Positions 1-8,463 of a stretch of 64,000 nucleotides of DNA are shown piece by piece. Each line of letters opens with the position of its first letter. Positions within the stretch are counted from its first letter, which is position 1. The stretch lies in the NCBI GenBank assembly GCA_913774845.1, contig CAJYJO010000033.1, forward strand, positions 1-64,000, read 5' to 3'. Source of the stretch: an uncultured Microbacterium sp. Lineage in GTDB: Bacteria; Actinomycetota; Actinomycetes; Actinomycetales; Microbacteriaceae. Below the pieces are notes generated by a model. That model was not told where the DNA came from. It saw only the letters and a list, made by a program, of their open reading frames with translations, and searched no databases. Made by a program: the position numbers and the translations under genes.

Positions 1-102
1 CGCTTCGTCTTCCACGCCCTCGTGGTCTACGCCCCCAAGAAGAGCCGCGTCGGCAAAGCCGTCCGCACCATCGAGCCCCTCGAAGACGAAGTCACCGCCT
101 GA
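1..102 (+). CDS. C-terminal end of an unidentified protein (5' truncated)
   Basis: Only the last 33 codons are in the window, read in frame from base 1 to a TGA at 100-102. The fragment begins with a hydrophobic stretch (RFVFHALVVYAP) and continues with a basic patch (KKSRVGK) and an acidic tail. This could be the end of a membrane protein with a cytosolic tail. Codon use (third positions almost all G or C) fits a real gene. There is too little to name a family. Confidence 0.6.
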   Translation, partial: RFVFHALVVYAPKKSRVGKAVRTIEPLEDEVTA

Positions 103-136
103 GCGCACCCCGCGCGCGGCGGCGTACCCTGGAGGC

Positions 137-394
137 ATGTCCTCTGACGCACCCATCCGTATGTTCGGCGCCGACTGGTGCCGTGACTGCATCCGCACGA
201 AGAAGCAGCTCGACGAGCTCGGCATCGACTACGAATACGTCGACCTGGTGGCCGACCCCGCCGCCGCCGACGTCGCCAAAGAGATCTCGGGCCGCACGAG
301 CATCCCCGTCGTGGTCTACCCCGACTCCAGCCACCACGTCGAGCCGAGCAACGCCGACGTCGAGGCCAAGCTCCGCGAGCTCTCGCTGATCTGA
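137..394 (+). CDS. Glutaredoxin/mycoredoxin-like thiol-disulfide protein
   Basis: This 85-residue protein has the thioredoxin-fold glutaredoxin layout: a first strand, the redox motif W-C-R-D-C (C15 and C18), a helix, and the cis-proline segment TSIPVVV. Actinobacterial mycoredoxins reduce mycothiol-mixed disulfides. The CRDC motif differs from the CGYC of mycoredoxin-1, so the preferred substrate may differ. The ATG is preceded by a purine-rich GGAGG at 130-134. The gene stands alone, a few bases before the amidohydrolase gene. It is a small cytosolic protein of normal family length with both cysteines intact. Family assignment is firm; the specific redox partner is inferred. Confidence 0.85.
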   Translation: MSSDAPIRMFGADWCRDCIRTKKQLDELGIDYEYVDLVADPAAADVAKEISGRTSIPVVVYPDSSHHVEPSNADVEAKLRELSLI

Positions 395-404
395 CCGTGT
401 CGGT

Positions 405-1343
405 GTGACCCTCGACGCCGCCTGGTCCGTCCGCCGGGCGCTCACCGCCGAGGTCGGCACGGCGCTCCCCGCCTTCGTCGACCACCACGTGCATCTGCAC
501 CTCGTCGACGCCTCGGCGATGCCCACCCGCGGGATCGCCGGCGTGGTCGACCTCGGCGGCGACCCGGCAGCGCTCGCCCGTCGCGCGCGCGGCCTCCCCC
601 GGGTCGCCTACGCGGGCGCCTTCCTCACGGCGCCGGGCGGTTACCCGCAGGGGCGCGCGTGGGCGCCGGCGTCGATCGTGCGCGCGGTGACGGATCCCTC
701 TCTCCACCCGGGCGTCGAGGGGGGCGCGCGTACCGCCGTCGACGAGCAGGCGGATGCCGGAGCCTCCGTCATCAAGATCGCCCTGCACGCCGACGCGGGT
801 CCCGTGCTCTCCGACGTCCTGATCGAGGCGATCGTCGCCGCCGCGACGGCGCGCGCACTCCCCGTCGTCGCGCACGCGCAGGGACCGGGCCAGGTCGAGC
901 GCGCTCTCGAGGCGGGGGTGCACGCACTGGCGCACACCCCGTTCGACGCCCCCGTGTCACGGCGGACGCTGTCGCTCGCGGTTGCCTCGGGCCAGGCGTG
1001 GATCTCGACCCTCGACATCCACCGCGGGGCGGCACGCGAACGGGCCGTGGCGAATCTCCGGGCCTTCGCGGCCCGCGGCGGGCGGGTGCTCTACGGCACC
1101 GACCTGGGCAACGGCCCTCTGCCCGTGGGGCTCAACCGACGGGAGCTCCTCGCCCTGCACGAGGCGGGTGTCCGCGGTGACGCGCTCGTGAGGACCCTCA
1201 GCGATCCCTGGCCCGCGAGAGCGACCGACGGAGCCGTCTCGACCTTCGTCGCGGGCCCCGCGCCCACCGATACCGACGCCGTCCCCACCTGGCTGAGCCG
1301 GGGAACGGTCGTCCCGACCGAGGAGCTCACCCGTGTCGATTGA
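405..1343 (+). CDS. Metal-dependent amidohydrolase family protein
   Basis: This 312-residue protein looks like a member of the amidohydrolase superfamily. The first metal motif H-x-H is at H28/H30 (DHHVHLHL), later candidate ligands lie in VVAHAQG and ALAHTPFD, and a catalytic Asp candidate is in GTDLGNG. The start is GTG at 405. The stop overlaps the kynureninase start by 11 nt, so the two are almost certainly one transcript and translationally coupled. Coupling to kynU makes a hydrolytic step in tryptophan/kynurenine breakdown a reasonable idea, for example removal of the N-formyl group, but nothing in the sequence proves the substrate. It is shorter than dihydropyrimidinase-type relatives (about 450 aa). 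Confidence 0.75.
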   Translation: MTLDAAWSVRRALTAEVGTALPAFVDHHVHLHLVDASAMPTRGIAGVVDLGGDPAALARRARGLPRVAYAGAFLTAPGGYPQGRAWAPASIVRAVTDPSLHPGVEGGARTAVDEQADAGASVIKIALHADAGPVLSDVLIEAIVAAATARALPVVAHAQGPGQVERALEAGVHALAHTPFDAPVSRRTLSLAVASGQAWISTLDIHRGAARERAVANLRAFAARGGRVLYGTDLGNGPLPVGLNRRELLALHEAGVRGDALVRTLSDPWPARATDGAVSTFVAGPAPTDTDAVPTWLSRGTVVPTEELTRVD

Positions 1344-2664
1344 CCCCTCCCCCGCCGTCGGATCCGTCGACCGGCTCGAGGTCCCGCACCGCGCCTTCGA
1401 CGACGAAGCCGCCTCCCTCGACGCCGCCGACCCGCTCCGGCATCACCGCGACGCCTTCGTCGGTGCCGAGACGCCCCTGGTCTACTTCGACGGCAACTCC
1501 CTCGGCCGTCCGCCGCGGGCGACTGCCGAACGTCTCGCCCGCTTCGTGACCGACGAGTGGGGCGGCCGGCTCATCCGCGGCTGGGACGAGGCCTGGATGG
1601 ACCTGCCCTTCGCCATCGGCGACCGCATCGGCGCTCTCGCGCTGGGCGCGGCATCCGGTCAGACCGTCATCGGCGACTCCACGACGGTGCTGCTGTACAA
1701 GCTGCTGCGCGCCGCTCTCGACGCCCAGATGGGCGGCGACCCGGAGCGCGTCGAGATCGTCGTGGGCCGCGACGACTTCCCGACCGATCGCTACCTCGTC
1801 GAGGGCATCGCCGCCGAGCGCGGCGGACGCGTCGTCTGGATCGACGTCGACACCTCCCGCGGGGTGGATGCCGACCTCCTCCGCGCCGCGGTCGGTCCGC
1901 GCACCGCGGTGGTGCTGCTCAGCCACGTGTCGTACCGCTCGGGCTACCTCGCCGACGGTCCCGCCCTCACCGCCATCGCGCACGACGCCGGCGCCCTCGT
2001 CCTGTGGGACCTGTGCCACTCGGCGGGCTCCGTGCCGGTGGAGCTCGATGCCTGGGGGGCCGACCTCGCCGTCGGCTGCACCTACAAGTACCTCAACGGC
2101 GGGCCGGGCGCCCCCGCCTTCGCCTACGTCGCCGCGCGCCATCAGGCGGCGTTGACGCAGCCGGTGCAGGGGTGGATGGGGGCCGCCGACGTGTTCTCGA
2201 TGGGCCCTGTGTACCGCCCCGCCGACGGCATGCGCCGCTTCCTGTCGGGCACCCCGCCGGTGCTGGCGATGGTCGCCATGCAGGACACCCTCGATCTGCT
2301 CGAGGCCGCCGGGATCGCGGCGGTCCGGACGAAGTCGACCGCGCTCACCGACTTCGCGATGCGGGTGGCCGACGGCATCCTGGCCCCCCTCGGTGTGACC
2401 CTCGCCTCCCCGCGCGATGCGGCCGAACGCGGCGGGCACGTGACGCTGTCGCACCCGGCGATGCGCGCGGTGACGGCCCGGTTGTGGCAGGGCGACGTGA
2501 TCCCCGACTACCGCGACCCGCACGGGCTGCGCATCGGCCTCTCGCCCCTGTCGACGAGTTTCGCCGAGACGCTGACGGGCCTGCGCGCCGTCGCCGAGGC
2601 GGTGCGGGCCGAGGGCGGCGCCGCGCACGGGGTCGTCACGGGCGCGAGCCGTCGGGAGGTCTAG
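1333..2664 (+). CDS. kynU: Kynureninase (PLP-dependent)
   Basis: This 443-residue fold-type I PLP enzyme should cleave L-kynurenine to anthranilate and L-alanine (or the 3-hydroxy form). Family hallmarks are visible: YFDGNSLG near the N-terminus, VLWDLCHSAG with the PLP-pyridine Asp, the Schiff-base lysine K252 in GCTYKYLNGGPG, and a C-terminal substrate segment with HVTLSHP and RIGLSPL. Length is typical for the family. Its 5' end overlaps the amidohydrolase gene by 11 nt. No tryptophan 2,3-dioxygenase or anthranilate-degrading genes are in the window, so it may serve scavenging or NAD-related metabolism. Confidence in the family is high. Confidence 0.95.
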   Translation: MSIDPSPAVGSVDRLEVPHRAFDDEAASLDAADPLRHHRDAFVGAETPLVYFDGNSLGRPPRATAERLARFVTDEWGGRLIRGWDEAWMDLPFAIGDRIGALALGAASGQTVIGDSTTVLLYKLLRAALDAQMGGDPERVEIVVGRDDFPTDRYLVEGIAAERGGRVVWIDVDTSRGVDADLLRAAVGPRTAVVLLSHVSYRSGYLADGPALTAIAHDAGALVLWDLCHSAGSVPVELDAWGADLAVGCTYKYLNGGPGAPAFAYVAARHQAALTQPVQGWMGAADVFSMGPVYRPADGMRRFLSGTPPVLAMVAMQDTLDLLEAAGIAAVRTKSTALTDFAMRVADGILAPLGVTLASPRDAAERGGHVTLSHPAMRAVTARLWQGDVIPDYRDPHGLRIGLSPLSTSFAETLTGLRAVAEAVRAEGGAAHGVVTGASRREV

Positions 2665-2673
2665 CCTCGAAGG

Positions 2674-4422
2674 GTGATCGATCCGCTCCTCGTCGTCCTC
2701 GCCGGGGTGGTCGTGATCGCCCTCGCCACCGTCATCGGTCCGCGCTTCAACGTCGCCGGACCCCTCGTGCTGCTCGCGGTCGGCGCGGGCGTCAGCCTGC
2801 TGCCGTTCGTGCCGCCCTTCGCGGTGAACCCCGAGGTCATCCTCGTCGGGGTGCTTCCCCCGCTGCTGTATTCCGCGGCCGTGCAACTGCCCGCGATCGA
2901 GTTCCGCCGCGACTTCGCCCCCATTGCCGGGCTCTCGGTCCTGCTCGTGGTCGTCAGCTCGGTGCTGCTCGGGCTGTTCTTCTGGGCCGTGATCCCGGGG
3001 CTCGGTCTCACCCTCGGCATCGCGCTGGGCGCGATCCTGAGTCCCACGGATGCCGTGGCCACCTCGATCGCCAAGCGCCTGGGCATCTCCCCGCGCGTCG
3101 TGACGATGCTCGAGGGCGAGAGCCTGCTCAACGACGCCACCGCGCTCGTGCTGCTGCGCACGGCGGTGGCGGCCGTGGCATCCGGGTTCGCGTTCGGCGA
3201 CGCCCTGCTGAACTTCGCGTGGGCCGTGATCCTCGCCCTCGTCCTGGGCGCGGCGGTGGGCTGGGCCAACCTGCGGGTGCGGGAGAGGGTCGCCAACTCG
3301 GCCGCGAACACGGCGCTGAGCTTCACCGTGCCGTTCATCGCCTACCTGCCCACCGAGCACCTCGGCGGGTCGGGCCTGGTCGCCGCGGTCGTCGCGGGCA
3401 TCGTCACCGGCCAGGGCGCGGCGCGGCGCTTCACCCCCGAGCAGCGCATCAGCGACCGCCTCAACTGGCGCACCATCGAGCTGATCCTCGAAGGCGCCGT
3501 CTTCCTGGTCTTCGGACTCGAGCTCAAGGACATCGTCCGCGCGAACCTGGAAGAGCACGAGGGGCTGTGGCACGGCACGTGGCTGGCCCTCAGCGCCCTC
3601 GCCATCGCGCTGCTCGTGCGCGCCGCGTGGGTGACGGGCCTCATCGCCGTGCAGGCCCGTCGCAGTCGCTCGCTCGACCGGCACGAGGGCCGCGTCGACG
3701 ACGCTCGCGAACGCCTCGACGCCTTCGAGCGACAGCTTCGGGACGGGACGCTCGCCCGCCCACCGCGCAGCGACGACCCCGAACGCACCCGGCGCCGGAT
3801 CGGCTGGATGCGCGCGCGGATCTCGCGGACCGTCGCCGATCTGAACTACTACCGCGACACCCCGCTCGACCTGCGGCACGGCTCGATCATCGTGTGGGCG
3901 GGGATGCGCGGCGTCGTCACCCTCGCCGCCGCCCAGACCCTGCCCGAGGGTACGGCCCAGCGCCCCCTGCTGATCTTCGTCGCCTTCCTCGTCGCGCTGT
4001 TCAGCCTCGTGCTGCAGGGGCTGACGCTGTCGGCGGTGGTGCGGGGCGTCGGTCTCGCCGGCGAGGGTGGCGAGGGCCCGTCGCGCGAGGAGCAACGCGC
4101 CCTCGACGCGGAGCTCCGGGATGCCGCTTCGGCGGCGGTGCAGTCCGGTTCGCTCCGCCGCCGCGACGGGCGGGCCTTCCCCGCCGGACTCGTCGAGCGC
4201 GCCGGGGCGCGGCTGGTGCGGCCGCCCGACGAGGACGCCTCGGAACGGGTCCGCGATCTTCTCGAGCTGCGGCTGGCGTCGATCGGGGCCATGCGCCGCC
4301 GCTTGGGAGACGTCTCGCGCGACGGGCGGTACAGCACCGCCGCGCTGCGCCACGCGCTCGCGGAGCTCGACGCCGACGAGCTCAGCCTGGAGCTGCGCAT
4401 CGACGACGGCGAGGACGACTGA
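2674..4422 (+). CDS. CPA1-family Na+/H+ antiporter
   Basis: This 582-residue integral membrane protein has the monovalent cation:proton antiporter-1 core. About twelve hydrophobic segments fill the first 370 residues. The CPA1 ion-binding Asn-Asp pair lies in GESLLNDATALVL (about residues 147-159), with a preceding LSPTDAVAT motif. A soluble linker, then a returning TM block (IIVWAGMRGVVTLAAAQ), precede a charged cytosolic tail of about 130 residues rich in Arg, Asp and Glu. It should expel Na+ (or K+) in exchange for protons at the plasma membrane. The GTG start at 2674 follows kynU by only 9 nt, so it may be co-transcribed, although a functional link is not obvious. Confidence 0.92.
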   Translation: MIDPLLVVLAGVVVIALATVIGPRFNVAGPLVLLAVGAGVSLLPFVPPFAVNPEVILVGVLPPLLYSAAVQLPAIEFRRDFAPIAGLSVLLVVVSSVLLGLFFWAVIPGLGLTLGIALGAILSPTDAVATSIAKRLGISPRVVTMLEGESLLNDATALVLLRTAVAAVASGFAFGDALLNFAWAVILALVLGAAVGWANLRVRERVANSAANTALSFTVPFIAYLPTEHLGGSGLVAAVVAGIVTGQGAARRFTPEQRISDRLNWRTIELILEGAVFLVFGLELKDIVRANLEEHEGLWHGTWLALSALAIALLVRAAWVTGLIAVQARRSRSLDRHEGRVDDARERLDAFERQLRDGTLARPPRSDDPERTRRRIGWMRARISRTVADLNYYRDTPLDLRHGSIIVWAGMRGVVTLAAAQTLPEGTAQRPLLIFVAFLVALFSLVLQGLTLSAVVRGVGLAGEGGEGPSREEQRALDAELRDAASAAVQSGSLRRRDGRAFPAGLVERAGARLVRPPDEDASERVRDLLELRLASIGAMRRRLGDVSRDGRYSTAALRHALAELDADELSLELRIDDGEDD

Positions 4423-4516
4423 GCGGAATACCCCCGCTCCCCCGGCCGTTTCCTCCCGTGCGCAGGCGGTCACCGCGAGAGCCGCGGCAGCCCGCCTGCG
4501 GGAGAGAAGTGTCACC

Positions 4517-5269
4517 ATGAGCAGGTTCACCGGCAAGGTCGCCCTCGTCACCGGCGGCGGGAGCGGGATCGGCGCGGCCATCGCGCGAGAACTCGCCGCG
4601 GAGGACGCCTCGGTCGTGGTCACCGACATCGATCCGGATGCCGCCGCGCGCGTCGTCCAGCAGATCACCGACGCCGGCGGGACGGCCTCCGCCTTCACGC
4701 AGAACACGGCGAAGTGGAAGGATGCCGAGGCGGCGGTCGAGCATGCGAAGACCACCTACGGAGGACTGCACCTCGCCGTCAACAACGCCGGCATCGGCGG
4801 CCCCGCCGCGACGATCGGCGACTACGACGTCGACGCGTGGGATCGTGTGCGCGCGATCAACCTCGACGGGGTGTTCTACGGCCTGAAGTTCCAGTTGCCC
4901 GCGATCGTCGCCTCCGGTGGCGGAGCGGTGGTCAACATGGCATCCGTTCTGGGGTCCGTGGGCATCGCGCAGAGCTCGGCGTACGTCGCCGCCAAGCATG
5001 CCCTCGTGGGCCTGACGAAGGTCGCCGCTCTCGAGTACACCTCCCAGGGCGTGCGCACCAACGCCGTCGGCCCCGGCTTCATCGACACGCCTCTGGTGCG
5101 CTCGAGCCTGAGCCCCGAAGCGTTGTCGCACCTCGAGCGCGAGCACGCGACGGGCCGCCTGGGCACCGACGCCGAGGTCGCGGCCCTGACGCTGTTCCTG
5201 CTGAGCGACGCCGCCTCGTTCATCTCGGGCAGCTATCACCTCGTCGACGGCGGGTACTCGGCGCACTGA
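4517..5269 (+). CDS. SDR-family NAD(P)-dependent oxidoreductase
   Basis: This is a 250-residue classical short-chain dehydrogenase/reductase. The nucleotide-binding motif TGGGSGIG is at residues 12-19, NNAG follows at mid-protein, the catalytic Ser is in NMASVLGS, and the YxxxK pair is Y156/K160 (YVAAK). D41 after the second strand (VVTDID) favours NAD(H) over NADP(H). The ATG at 4517 is chosen because GGAGAGAAG lies just upstream and the family N-terminus (FTGKVALVTG) begins there; open reading upstream lies in the antiporter gene. The substrate is not predictable from sequence. It is a single-gene unit with 94 nt to the antiporter. Confidence 0.93.
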   Translation: MSRFTGKVALVTGGGSGIGAAIARELAAEDASVVVTDIDPDAAARVVQQITDAGGTASAFTQNTAKWKDAEAAVEHAKTTYGGLHLAVNNAGIGGPAATIGDYDVDAWDRVRAINLDGVFYGLKFQLPAIVASGGGAVVNMASVLGSVGIAQSSAYVAAKHALVGLTKVAALEYTSQGVRTNAVGPGFIDTPLVRSSLSPEALSHLEREHATGRLGTDAEVAALTLFLLSDAASFISGSYHLVDGGYSAH

Positions 5270-5385
5270 GCCGATCGCCCCGGGCCCGTCGCGCGCTGCG
5301 CGGCGGGCCTGTGTCGTACCGCCCGCGTGCGTCGCCGCGGGGCGCTCTCGCAGGGTCGTGGGGCACAATGGACGCGGAGGTTTCC

Positions 5386-5862
5386 ATGAGCGATCCGATC
5401 CCGACGATGCCGTCATCCGCGGATGCCGCCGGGACCAGCCCCGTGCCCCTCGTGCACGCCGCGGCCGAGTGCCCGAAGTGCTTCACCGAGCTGCAGAGCG
5501 ACCGCGACTGGTGGCGCGCCCGTCCGGCCGGCTCGCGCCTGGTGGGTCTGGTCGTCGCTCGCCCGGACATGCCGACCGTCGTGCAGCAGCGCGACGATCT
5601 CACCCGGTTCGGCGTGCCGATCGAGGGCTTCCGCCATCCCGCGCCCGAGACCATGGAGGGCTGGGCGAACCGCCTCGACCGCTTCTTCGGCACCCTGACC
5701 CGCGGCGACGTGCTCGTCGTGGCGAGCGTGCACGCCCTCGGGGTGACGCGCGAGGACGAGACGCGCGCCGTCGCGGATCTGCGCCGACGCGGCGTGATGG
5801 TCAAGGTGCTCTCCCACGGCGACCGGCACCTGCACGACGCGGGCCTGACCGGTCGCGGCTGA
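5386..5862 (+). CDS. Resolvase-like domain protein lacking the recombinase nucleophile
   Basis: This 158-residue protein has a Cys-pair leader (CPKC near residue 25), then a segment resembling the N-terminal catalytic domain of serine recombinases: a first strand LVGLVVARP, a Q-x-x-DDL helix, FGVPIEGF, then LTRGDVLVVASVHALG and LRRRGVMVKVL. These match the core strand-helix pattern, including the GD-LVV signature. Where resolvases carry the R-V-S-T nucleophile, this protein reads V-A-R-P, so DNA cleavage is not expected. No C-terminal HTH is present. The start ATG at 5386 is chosen for GGAGG at 5376-5380 with ideal spacing. Function unknown; the fold is inferred from pattern only. Confidence 0.7.
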   Translation: MSDPIPTMPSSADAAGTSPVPLVHAAAECPKCFTELQSDRDWWRARPAGSRLVGLVVARPDMPTVVQQRDDLTRFGVPIEGFRHPAPETMEGWANRLDRFFGTLTRGDVLVVASVHALGVTREDETRAVADLRRRGVMVKVLSHGDRHLHDAGLTGRG

Positions 5863-5928
5863 CGCCTCGCGTCGGAGCGTCGCCGCGGAACCGGCGCCGT
5901 CATCACCGGGTGGCACGCTCCGAGGCGT
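5862..5928. terminator. Possible bidirectional terminator (bulged hairpin)
   Basis: ACGCCT and CGGAGCGT on the left pair with ACGCTCCGAGGCGT on the right (5915-5928), with a 5-nt left bulge and a loop of about 34 nt that itself has a CCGGCGCCG core. It lies between two convergent genes. The long loop makes it less certain than other hairpins in the window. Confidence 0.4.
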
Positions 5929-5965
5929 GATCCGCCCGCCGCAAGCCGCGACGGACCGGCACGGT

Positions 5966-8305
5966 TCAGGCGCCGACGTACCGCGCGAGATGCTCGCCGG
6001 TGAGGGTCGACCGCGCGGCGACGAGGTCGGCGGGCGTGCCCTCGAACACCACGGCACCACCGTCGCGACCCGCACCGGGGCCCAGATCGATGATCCAGTC
6101 GGCGTGCGCCATGACCGCCTGGTGATGCTCGATCACCACGACGGTGTTACCGGCATCGACCAGTTGGTCGAGCAGGCGCAGCAGCGTGTCGACGTCGGCG
6201 AGGTGGAGCCCCGTGGTGGGCTCGTCGAGCACGTACACCGCCCCGGACTTCGCCATCGAGATCGCGAGCTTGAGCCGCTGGCGTTCTCCGCCCGAGAGCG
6301 TGTTCAGCGACTGCCCGAGCGTGAGGTAGCCGAGACCGACGTCGCGCAGGCGACCGAGCACCGCGACGGCCGGGCCCTTCGTGAGGAACTCCGACGCCTC
6401 GACGACCGACATCGCCAGCACCTCCGCGATGTTCCTGCCGTCGAGGGTGCACTCGAGAACGTCGTCGGAGAAGCCCGTCCCGGCGCACAGCTCGCAGACC
6501 GTCTCGACGGTCGACTGGAACCCCAGCTGCGTGACGATGACGCCGAGACCCTTGCAGGCGGGGCAGGCGCCCTCGCTGTTCGCGCTGAAGAGGGCCGGCT
6601 TCACCCCGTTCGCCTTCGCGAACGCCGCGCGCACCGCGTCGAGGATGCCGGTGTACGTCGCGGGGCTGCTGCGCCGTGATCCCTTGATGGCGGTCTGGTC
6701 GACGACCACGACGTCGTCGAAGGCGGGCAGGTTGCCGTGGACGAGCGAGGACTTCCCCGATCCCGCCACACCCGTCACGACCGTCAGCACCCCGCGCGGC
6801 ACGTCGACGTCGACAGCGCGCAGATTGTGCTGCCGCGCGTCGCGGATGGGCAGAGCGCCGGTGGCTGCGCGCACGGTGTCTTTCAGGCGTGCGCGGTGAT
6901 CGAGGAAGCGGCCGGTCAAGGTGTCGGAGGCGCGCAGACCCGCGACGTCTCCCTCGTACTGCACGGTGCCGCCGTCGCGCCCGGCGCGCGGTCCGAGATC
7001 GACGACGTGGTCGGCGATCTCGATGACCTCGGGCTTGTGCTCGACGACGAGCACGGTGTTCCCCTTGTCGCGCAACTGCTGCAGCGTCTCGTTCATGCGC
7101 TGGATGTCGTGCGGGTGCAGCCCCGCGGTCGGCTCGTCGAAGACGTAGGTGATGTCGCTGAGGCTGGACCCGAGGTGCCGGATCATCTTCGTGCGCTGCG
7201 CCTCGCCGCCCGACAGCGTGCCGCTCGCACGATCGAGCGAGAGGTATCCGAGCCCGATGTGCACGAAGGCATCGAGGGTGTCGCGCAGTCCCTGGATGAG
7301 CGGCGCGACGGTGGGGTCGTCGATCGTGCGCACCCAGGCGGCGAGATCGGTGATCTGCATCGCCGCGGCATCCGCGATGTTGACCTCGCCGATGCGCGAC
7401 GAGCGCGCCCCTTCGTTCAGGCGGGTGCCCGCGCATGCAGGGCACGCGATGAACGTCACCGCGCGATCGACGAAGGCCCGGACGTGCGGTTGCAGAGCAT
7501 CGCGGTCTTTCTGCAGCATGCTCTTGGTGACCTTGGGCACGAGACCCTCGTAGGTCATATTGGTGTTGGCGATGCGCACCTTCGTCTGCTCTTTGTAGAG
7601 GAAGTCGTGGCGCTCCTGCTCGGTGAAGTCCTGCACGGGCTTGTCGCCGTCGACGAAGCCCGACTCGCTGTAGATGCGTACCATCCAGCCGTCGGCGGTG
7701 TAGCCGGGCACGAGGATCGCGCCCGCGCGCAACGACAACGTCGCGTCGACGAGCTGGTCGAGATCGATGTCGCTGACCTGCCCGAGCCCCTCGCACTCGG
7801 GGCACATACCGCCCGTGATCTCGAACGAGCGGCGCTCCTTCGTGCCCTTCTTGGCGCCGGTCGTGTGCGTGACGGCCCCCGCGCCCGAGATCGAGGGCAC
7901 GTTGAACGAGAACGCCTGCGACGACCCGACGTGCGGGCGACCGAGCCGACTGAAGAGCACGCGGAGCATGGCGTGCACGTCGGTGGCCGTGCCGACGGTC
8001 GAGCGGGCGTTGGCCGCCATGCGCTCCTGATCGACGCGGATGGTGGCGCTGAGGTTCTCGAGCGCGTCGACGTCGGGCCGCGAGAGCTCCCCCATGAACT
8101 GCTGCACGAACGTGGGGTAGGTCTCATTGATGAGCCGCTGCGACTCCGCGGCGATCGTGCCGAACACGAGGGACGACTTGCCCGAGCCGCTCACGCCGGT
8201 GAACACCGTCAGCCGGCGCTTGGGGACGTCGAGATCGACGTTCTTCAGGTTGTTCTCGCGCGCACCGCGCACGCGGATGACGTCGTGGGTGTCGGGACCG
8301 TTCAT
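5966..8305 (-). CDS. UvrA-like ABC ATPase (short UvrA2/DrrC type)
   Basis: This 779-residue protein carries two UvrA-type ABC cassettes. Walker A motifs are GVSGSGKSS near residue 37 and GVAGSGKSS mid-protein. The signatures are LSGGEAQRTK and LSGGERQRLK, and the Walker B regions are VFDEPTAGLH and VLDEPTTGLH. Zinc-finger cysteine pairs appear as CPECEG, CPACAG, CPACKG and CELCAG. Canonical UvrA is about 950 aa; this length matches the short class that lacks the UvrB-binding insert and is linked to drug or DNA-adduct tolerance (DrrC, UvrA2). The ATG at 8305 is chosen because GAGGAG precedes it by 6 nt and the family N-terminus starts there. It is monocistronic. Confidence 0.92.
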   Translation of the reverse strand: MNGPDTHDVIRVRGARENNLKNVDLDVPKRRLTVFTGVSGSGKSSLVFGTIAAESQRLINETYPTFVQQFMGELSRPDVDALENLSATIRVDQERMAANARSTVGTATDVHAMLRVLFSRLGRPHVGSSQAFSFNVPSISGAGAVTHTTGAKKGTKERRSFEITGGMCPECEGLGQVSDIDLDQLVDATLSLRAGAILVPGYTADGWMVRIYSESGFVDGDKPVQDFTEQERHDFLYKEQTKVRIANTNMTYEGLVPKVTKSMLQKDRDALQPHVRAFVDRAVTFIACPACAGTRLNEGARSSRIGEVNIADAAAMQITDLAAWVRTIDDPTVAPLIQGLRDTLDAFVHIGLGYLSLDRASGTLSGGEAQRTKMIRHLGSSLSDITYVFDEPTAGLHPHDIQRMNETLQQLRDKGNTVLVVEHKPEVIEIADHVVDLGPRAGRDGGTVQYEGDVAGLRASDTLTGRFLDHRARLKDTVRAATGALPIRDARQHNLRAVDVDVPRGVLTVVTGVAGSGKSSLVHGNLPAFDDVVVVDQTAIKGSRRSSPATYTGILDAVRAAFAKANGVKPALFSANSEGACPACKGLGVIVTQLGFQSTVETVCELCAGTGFSDDVLECTLDGRNIAEVLAMSVVEASEFLTKGPAVAVLGRLRDVGLGYLTLGQSLNTLSGGERQRLKLAISMAKSGAVYVLDEPTTGLHLADVDTLLRLLDQLVDAGNTVVVIEHHQAVMAHADWIIDLGPGAGRDGGAVVFEGTPADLVAARSTLTGEHLARYVGA

Positions 8306-8417
8306 GCGCTGCTCCTCGGATCGACCCCCAGTGTGGCGGACACCACCGACATCCGCGACGCTCTCCGCGCACACCCGGCGGTCGCGCGGTCGCCACGCGG
8401 AGTCCGGGCGCACAGAA

Positions 8418-8451
8418 CGGTGCCCCCGTGGACGAATCCACGGGGGCACCG
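8418..8451 (-). terminator. Intrinsic terminator of the DEAD-box helicase gene
   Basis: A perfect 14-bp stem (8418-8431 with 8438-8451, arms CGGTGCCCCCGTGG and its complement) closes a 6-nt loop. It starts 12 nt past the stop codon of the minus-strand helicase gene. No clear T-tract follows, as is usual in GC-rich actinobacteria. Confidence 0.75.
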
Positions 8452-8463
8452 GAGAAGGATCGA

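Noticed and set aside
1327-4755. A 1142-codon open frame on the minus strand across kynureninase and the antiporter
   Set aside because: It is a by-product of GC-rich codon use in the plus-strand genes; the translation is low-complexity Arg/Asp/Glu/Gly with no family motifs, and the plus-strand genes are unambiguous.
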